Assembly (NCBI RefSeq): GCF_023343835.1
Contig: NC_064439.1
Coordinates: 39,673,508-39,737,507 of the forward strand
Source of the DNA: Lagopus muta
Lineage: Eukaryota; Chordata; Aves; Galliformes; Phasianidae
Reading direction: 5' to 3'
DNA: 64,000 bases
The position numbers were made by a program, and so were the translations under genes. The notes below the pieces were generated by a model. That model was not told where the DNA came from, did not search any database, and saw nothing but the letters and a program-made list of their open reading frames with translations. Below are positions 58,296 through 64,000 of this stretch, piece after piece. The first letter of the stretch is position 1. Each line of letters opens with the position of its first letter.

Positions 58296-61180
58296 AATGT
58301 TTTGTAAGCAGGGAGCAGGGGTTTGCTTATTTTGTCTGTTTTTCAGAGGCAGATATGTGCTATTAAGAATTGTGATGGTTGTGTCAGTTTACATATTCCA
58401 GTAGCCTATTTTAATCGTGAGTTTGGTTTTGAAACCTATTAACAACATAGACTTACAGCTTGCTGAAGAAGTTGTATGTATGAAGCACATTATCTTAACA
58501 GGTTTCACAAATCTAGCAGATTTGATTGATAATTCTAGACAACAGACCTTTAATGCTCAATGTTTAACCTACAGAGAATATCATAAAATATGTACTAAAG
58601 GTAATAATTCTTGCTTCTCTGAGGACTGAGGCTAGTTTGTTAGTTTGTAGTACTGAAAATGTAGGCCTCAAAATGCTATCAAATGACATGAAGATTAAAT
58701 CCATTGAAGAAATGTCAAGACCCTAGCAGCAGAGACAAAGGATTTTCTCACTCATTCCCTTTTTACCAGCCTCATTTGTGAGTTGTTAGTTTAACAAATC
58801 AAGTTTTTAATTTGACTCATATTTAAATATCTTTGAGTTATGCAGAAGTATGATGGAAGGTTATGACTTCCAAGACAAATACCTTTGCAAATGACTTTCA
58901 AATACAAATTACCTAAGGAATCTCTTCCAGGAATTATGTAAAGAGCAAGACTGTGATTATTTTGTGATTATTTAAAGTTTTCTGCTAGTAAAAAAGACTG
59001 CTGGTAAATCCCTTATTCTTGCACTCAGGGGATTTGGGCTTTTCCAGTCTTCAAAAACTTTGTTGCACTATATATTTGGTAGTAGAGAAATCTCACTGCT
59101 TGAAAATCTTCTTTGTTTTTCCCTGTGAATAAATGGGGTGTGCTTCCTTATGTGCACACCCTGCAGCTAGGAAGATTTATCAGCAGCCAGCTAATTCTGT
59201 TCCCAATCTCCTGGTTTTGTTCTTGATTATCTGTCAGAGTCACAGGATTTCAATACAAGGGAAGCCAAGATATTATTTAAATACCTATATTTGTCTGCAA
59301 ATTGCATCTGGCCTGCATAACAAAGGTCAAGCTGTCTCCTGCTTACTAAAATCATCCAGTTCTGAGGATGAAGAAGGGCTACCAACTATGCATTTTATCT
59401 ATACAGACAAAATGTGTCATTAAAGTTCCATATGCTCTTTTCCATTGCTGGAAAAAAATCAAAGGCAGAAAAATGATACAAATGTCAACTGAGTAAATGT
59501 GACAAGGAACAGCCAAAATTAAACTCTCATCAGTGATTTTCCATCTGTGAAAATGCTTGAGAAGTAAGAAAAATTCTTTCTTGAATGATATTTGATGTAC
59601 ATATCTAAGTTCAAAGAACATGGCTGTGTTTGCATAAATGTTTCATGATAACTGTGATGGGCTGGTCTAACATCATAGCCCAAACAACACTTGTGGATAG
59701 AGGTACAAAGACAGAGATGGGCTTAGAAAGAGTAATACATTTTATCCATTATACCTGAAACTACTGTGTAAATTGTGTGTTAGAAAACAGCCACTACGTG
59801 TTAGAGTAAACCCAAGAATGAAAGACAAAAACATACAGTTGTAGGTTAGGGAATGCTTTTGGCAAAATACGTCCTCTCAGCATCTTCAGCCCTAATTCTC
59901 AAGGGAAGATGTGCAGAATGACTCCCAAAGACAAGTCTGGGAATTAAATTTGTAATTCTGCTGGATTTTTAGAAGTACTAGGTGGGAATTTGTTTTATCT
60001 TTGGCTTTCTTTGTTTCACAAATCATAACTTAATCTGCTTTGTTCTTAAGAAGGATAGCCATCTTACTTTGTATGCTGTTTTTCATCTTATTTCTCATCT
60101 CTTCTGCAGCTACCAACTGTTTTTCAAGCAATCTGAATATCTAGTTAAAGTTGGAGGGATCAGTAAGGCTGAGAATTACTTCTGAAGGTTGCTGCTTCTA
60201 TTTCAGGCCTAATGAAAGGTAAAAGCTTCCAAAAGGTTATCTGATTGTTCCAGGTGCATTAGTCTTAAATACTGACTTGCCAACTATGATCCATGTTTTC
60301 GTATGTTCTCATATTGATAAAGAAGATAACGTAGCAGTAGTTTATCATAAAGCAGTATTTGGAAGATTTTTGGCTGTAGACATTTCTTTGTGTTCATAAG
60401 ATAGGAAGAAGCTTTTTTTGAAAGTACATCTGGGAACCAATGAAATCATTAGCAAAATTCTTAACAGAGATATTGAGAAGAATTGAGAAAAAAAAAACCA
60501 TCAGAGAACTTGCAAAATAAGATTATTTGTCATTGTAAATAATGTGTTCCAGACAAACGGTATCTCTAAAAGATCTGAGGCACTCACATAGACATGTGAG
60601 GTGCTAGAGAGCAAGGATATTTGCTGTTAACTTTTGGCCATCAAATTTCATTAATTAAAGAGTTGTTGGTGTGTCATCATCATCGTACATTTACCATGTA
60701 TTTTACATCGTATCATTTACCATCATACAAGTAAACAGCAGAAGAATTATAATCAAAACTTGAAATTCAGAAGTGTTTTAGACTTGGGTTTGTGCCAGTG
60801 GTTTACAGAAGATGGCTGTGTTCTTGAGTGGAAAATACAACCATTCTACGTGCATTAATGTAAAAGCATTTCTATTGCACTGGGTAGAAATGAGAAATTC
60901 ATGAGAAATTAAGAACTACAGCAGCTGAGTCAGCGGGAAAGAAAAACATATTTCTTAATGGGAAGTACAGAGATAACTAGGACCTTCCTCCATAAGGCTT
61001 ACAAGAAAACCAGCTTTAAAATCTCAGCGGCTAGCATTTTACTTCTGTGTGATTTGGCAGTGTTGTACATTTGATACCTAATAATAGGAGTTAAAATTTG
61101 ATGGGAGAGGTACTGCCTTTTATTGCAGATAGTAGGTTTCCTCACTGAAAACAAAGTGCACTGCCTGGTCTTTTGCTAGG
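58296..61180. other. Intergenic DNA between CMTM8 and CMTM7
   Basis: 2.9 kb, AT-rich. A + strand 70-codon frame at 58417-58629 is probably chance. No gene, tRNA or recent transposon seen before the CR1 pieces at 61181. Confidence 0.7.
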
Positions 61181-61235
61181 TGGACTGTTGGACTAGATGT
61201 TCTTAGGGATCTTTTCCAACCATAACGATTCTATC
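61181..61235 (+). mobile_element. CR1 LINE 3' tip, plus strand
   Basis: tggactgttggactagatgt, then ggatcttttccaacc and the tail acgattctat form a typical CR1 3' end in sense, about 55 bp long. A second CR1 begins some 30-40 bp downstream. Confidence 0.8.
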
Positions 61236-61269
61236 AGTAAGGTCAACCCATCAGAAGCTTCAGGAAAGA

Positions 61270-61556
61270 AGGGGACAGGGTCTGTGGTAATAGAACGAGG
61301 GTAAGTGGCTTTAAGCTCAAAGAGGGGAGATTTAAGTTAGATGTAAGGAAAAAATCTTTTTCGGTGAGGGTGGTGAGGCACTGGAACGGGTTGCCTAGTG
61401 ATGTGGTGGATGAACCATTCCTGGAGACTTTGAAGGCCAGGCTGGATCCTGCCCCGGGCACCCTGATCTAGCTGTGGTGTCCCTGTTCAGGCAGGGGAGC
61501 TGGACTAGGTGATCTTTGAAGGCCCATTACAACTCCAAGGACTTACGATTCTATGG
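61270..61556 (+). mobile_element. CR1 LINE 3' fragment, plus strand
   Basis: A second, longer CR1 3' piece in the same orientation: gaaagaaggggacagggtct, aagctcaaagaggggagatt, gatgtaaggaaaaaatcttt, gtgaggcactggaacgggtt, ggtgatctttgaaggccc and a tail ending acttacgattctatgg. The minus-strand frame at 61243-61461 lies within it and is not a gene. Confidence 0.92.
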
Positions 61557-62208
61557 TTGCTTCCACTCACCTACCCCATCTCACTCACGTCAATTCCTTA
61601 TGCTGGACGTCATCTGATCTCACCTGTCTACACTCTTACGGCAGCCTTCGTTGTTCAGGGCGATATTCAGTATTAAATATGAACTAAACGTGTTCTAACT
61701 GCAGAACAAAACATGAGAGGATGATGTTTCTATAGGAGCAACAGATGCTAAGCTCAGGGGCCGTTTTTACCCTCCTGTCAGAAAGCACAACCGCTTATTT
61801 TTAACCTTGAGGAAACGTAGAGCTTCCTTTGCCGAACTGTATCTCTGCATGACTGCATTCCAGCTGCGGAGCCGAGCCGTTCCGGCACCGCTACAACCCC
61901 TCTGCTGCCGCCCACTGCAGACAACCTTTTGCCTTTGGGCCGCGGCGGATCGGAAGACGCGCTCTCCTATCTGTCCAAACACGCGCTGCGCGAGGCGACG
62001 CCGCGAGCTGCCCCCCAGCTCCGAGCCGTCTCGGCCGAAGAACACCGCCGACAAACTTCTGCCTCCGCTTTCCCGCCACCCCGGGCCCCGCCCCGCCCGC
62101 TGCCCCGGGGCACCGCCCGGCCGGCGGGGAAGTACGCCGCTCCGCTCCGCCCGGCCCCTCCGCAGCCGCTGGCCGCCGCCCGTCCTCCTTGCCTTCCCCT
62201 CCCTCTTT

Positions 62209-62239
62209 CCCCGCCCCGCCCCGTCCCGTCCCGTACCCC
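62209..62239 (-). promoter_or_regulatory. CMTM7: C-rich tract (G-quadruplex on minus strand) with GC boxes, CMTM7 promoter
   Basis: Six C runs (CCCC, CCCC, CCCC, CCC, CCC, CCCC) are separated by one to three bases. This contains consecutive Sp1-type boxes and fits the G4 pattern on the complementary (template) strand, and an i-motif on the + strand. It lies 50-80 bp before the CMTM7 AUG. Confidence 0.65.
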
Positions 62240-62288
62240 TTCTCCCGCTCCGGGCCGCGGCAGAGCAGCGGAGCGGCAGGACGGAGCC

Positions 62289-62447
62289 ATGTCTCACGGG
62301 GCGCGAGTGATCCGCACCGGGGTGAGCAGCGCGGGGCCCGCCGCGCCGCCGTCGGCCGCCGCCTCCTCGTCGGCGGGCTCGGACGCGGAGCTGCTGGACG
62401 GCGCCTATTTCCGCTCGTGTGCCGGCATGCTGAAGGTGGCCCAGATG
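62289..62447 (+). CDS. CMTM7: CMTM7 exon 1 coding part (53 codons)
   Basis: This is the N-terminal cytosolic part of CKLF-like MARVEL transmembrane domain-containing protein 7, which in mammals supports B-cell receptor surface expression and early-endosome (Rab5) function. It reads MSHGARVIRTGVSSAGPAAP, then PSAAASSSAGSDAELLDGAY and FRSCAGMLKVAQM. MSHGA, the Ser/Ala/Pro-rich middle, LLD-x-Y and LLKVAQM-like end match mammalian CMTM7 as I recall it, and the gene follows CMTM8 as in human. The donor is GTACGA (62448), phase 0. The AUG has G at -3 and is the only in-frame AUG; the frame is open for about 360 nt upstream but without another AUG. The rest of the gene (MARVEL exons) is beyond the window. 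Confidence 0.92.
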
Positions 62448-64000
62448 GTACGAAGCCGGTCAGGGGCGGGTGGCCTCGGGACCCTCGGCCCTTCCCGGGG
62501 CGCCTCCGGGGCGGCGGGTAACGGCGGTTTTTGCTCTGGAGCTCTCGCAGCTGGCGGGAGGAGGAGGGAGCCGGGTTTCTCTCAGGACGCCGAGTGCGAA
62601 CTCCCGTCAGAAGCAGCCTCCGCTTTTCGTTCGCTGGTGGAGACAGACGTGTGTCAGCCTGGGGGAACGCTGCTTGTGTGCAGTGCCGCGCTGCGCTGCT
62701 GGGACATCGAAGCCAGTGGCGATGTTGAGCGGTGACAACTTTGTTGTTAATCGTAATTTTGGCACAGCAGCGTGAAGGCATCGGGTGCTGCACGTCAGCG
62801 GTCCGTTAGCTGTGGTAAGTTTTGGGAGAGGAGGCCAAGGGCCGCCTGCGAGGCCGGGTCGGGGTGAGCGCCTGGGCCAGGAGTGGTGAGGTATCACCTG
62901 CAGCAGGAACTGGGGAAACGCTGAGCATTTGTACTGCAGTTGTCCCTCACTGTGAGTTCGGCTCTGTAGGAGAACCAGCAGCTGTCTGCTGATTTCTCTT
63001 CTCTTGGGTTGTTCCCAATCCATCATGAGGATCTGGAGCATCTTTCCAGGAGATAAAAACGATGCTCTTTTGAATGCATGTCTCCATTGCCAGTGACCCT
63101 GCGGTCCTGGGACTGTAGCCTTGTGCTTTGCGGACTAACTAGAAGCCCGCTTATCTTTTTCTCTTTGCCACTGTAGAAAGCACAATACCTTTTATGGACT
63201 AGAAGGACATAGTCCTCTCTGCTGTCCATCCTGATGTGTCTTCACTACACTTCCTACTTGTTACTCTCACAAGCGCGTGTATTTGTGCTGAAGTTTCAGT
63301 TTTGGTGTGCCTGGAAAGTGTGGAATGTGTGCTTTACGTACTTTACATTCTTTAATGTAACGTATGTAAATGTATTTTAATGTATATAAGTGTATGTAAT
63401 AGTGTAATCTTTAACATATTTTATATGAAATAATATTTTCTGAATGCTGATCAATATAATTAGAATTTCACCTAGTGGTTTTCTGTGCTGATTTGACAAG
63501 CTCCCATGAGCCCTCTCCCAACTTTACCCTTTTACATTTTTCTGCATTCCAGCTTGCTTATAAATAACATCAGTAGAAATTACTTCAGCTATCCAAGGAA
63601 CTTTGGGCAGGTTAAACTTTTCTGATGCGTTATCTTGGTAATGTATTCTTCTCAAACAGTTTTCAAAGAAAACAAAATGTTTGTGCTGCAATATGTAGAA
63701 ATGACCAAGACAAGCTAGTTTTAGGTCAACTCCTCAACATTCATCTAAAATTCATCTTTTCTCAGAGATTATTTTCACTATATCTATGAATCTGCTTTTA
63801 TTAGCATGCAGTTCTTCTGGTGTTGGCAATATCTGTGTTTGATCAGAATTCTCTGTGATGAAACTGTAAACATTGCTGGATTAATGTTAGTGGGGATGGT
63901 GGGACTGCAGGCTTCTTATGAAGGAGAGCCATTATTCAGACAGAGGACAAAGGTAAGTTGTTTTCAGATAGACATATGACGTGCTTCATAGAGTATACCT
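62448..64000 (+). other. CMTM7: CMTM7 intron 1, 5' part (runs off the window)
   Basis: Intronic sequence after the GTACGA donor. A degenerate TGTATGTAA-like repeat lies at about 63340-63410. I see no segment matching the expected exon 2 (first transmembrane segment, VTLLIAF-like), so that exon must lie beyond 64000. Confidence 0.75.

Larger units (their letters stand above)
61850..62580 (+). promoter_or_regulatory. CMTM7: CMTM7 CpG-island promoter and 5' region
   Basis: A strongly GC- and CpG-rich block around the CMTM7 start codon. GC boxes are clear (ccccgcccgc near 62093 and ccccgccccgcccc at 62209-62222), followed by repeated CCCGT units to 62239 and a pyrimidine-rich stretch (ccccttctcccgctcc) suited to initiation about 40 bases before the AUG. 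There is no TATA box. The long frames on both strands here (up to 300 codons) come from the scarcity of stop codons in CpG-island DNA. Confidence 0.75.

Noticed and set aside
58417-58629. 70-codon + strand frame just after CMTM8
   Set aside because: Considered as a downstream small gene or alternative 3' exon; AT-rich, no splice acceptor in phase, no recognised features.
61891-62793. 300-codon minus-strand frame and other long frames over the CMTM7 island
   Set aside because: Arg/Gly/Pro/Ala-rich translation typical of CpG islands, where stop codons are rare. It is antisense to the clear CMTM7 exon 1.
1-64000. Search for tRNA, snRNA, CRISPR-like arrays or bacterial-type operons
   Set aside because: No cloverleaf with A/B boxes, no regular spaced repeats and no compact gene arrays were seen; the DNA is vertebrate nuclear.

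Overview
The window looks like nuclear DNA from a bird, most probably chicken or another galliform. The evidence is GT-AG introns of several kilobases, CpG-island promoters, at least seven CR1 retrotransposon pieces, a short mariner of the Galluhop (Mariner1_GG) type nested in a Charlie-like hAT transposon, and three vertebrate genes recognised from their proteins. All three lie on the + strand in the order GPD1L - CMTM8 - CMTM7, which is also the human 3p22 order. There is no prokaryotic gene organisation, CRISPR array or operon.

Layout. 1-6.85 kb: the last three coding exons of GPD1L (38-271, 633-739, 3866-3962) and a 2.9 kb 3' UTR ending near the AATAAA at 6814. 6.85-21.6 kb: an intergenic stretch with one CR1 piece (16494-16711) and no supportable gene. 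21.6-22.6 kb: a 570 bp antisense CR1 that runs almost directly into the CMTM8 CpG island, followed by exon 1 (22404-22568). 22.6-50.5 kb: the 27.9 kb CMTM8 intron 1, holding the nested hAT/mariner (34209-35592), two CR1 pieces and homeodomain-motif-rich stretches that may be enhancers. 50.5-58.3 kb: CMTM8 exons 2-4 (50482-50655, 54989-55105, 57750-57833) and 3' UTR, with an LTR-like element and an unexplained minus-strand exon-like segment in intron 2. 58.3-61.6 kb: an intergenic gap with two CR1 3' ends in the same orientation. 61.85-64 kb: the CMTM7 CpG island, exon 1 (62289-62447) and the start of intron 1; the remaining exons lie beyond the window.

Functionally, GPD1L is a cytosolic NAD-dependent glycerol-3-phosphate dehydrogenase relative. 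CMTM8 and CMTM7 are neighbouring members of the CMTM family of four-pass MARVEL membrane proteins, linked in mammals to receptor trafficking (CMTM8 with EGFR, CMTM7 with B-cell receptor and endosome function). The complete CMTM8 reading frame assembled here is 179 residues. No plainly new system was found. The best leads are the minus-strand exon-like segment at 51921-52107 beside an LTR, a possible alternative last exon of CMTM8 at 53880-53966, the CR1/CpG-island junction at the CMTM8 promoter, and candidate enhancers in intron 1. All coordinates and translations were read by eye, with no alignment or database search.
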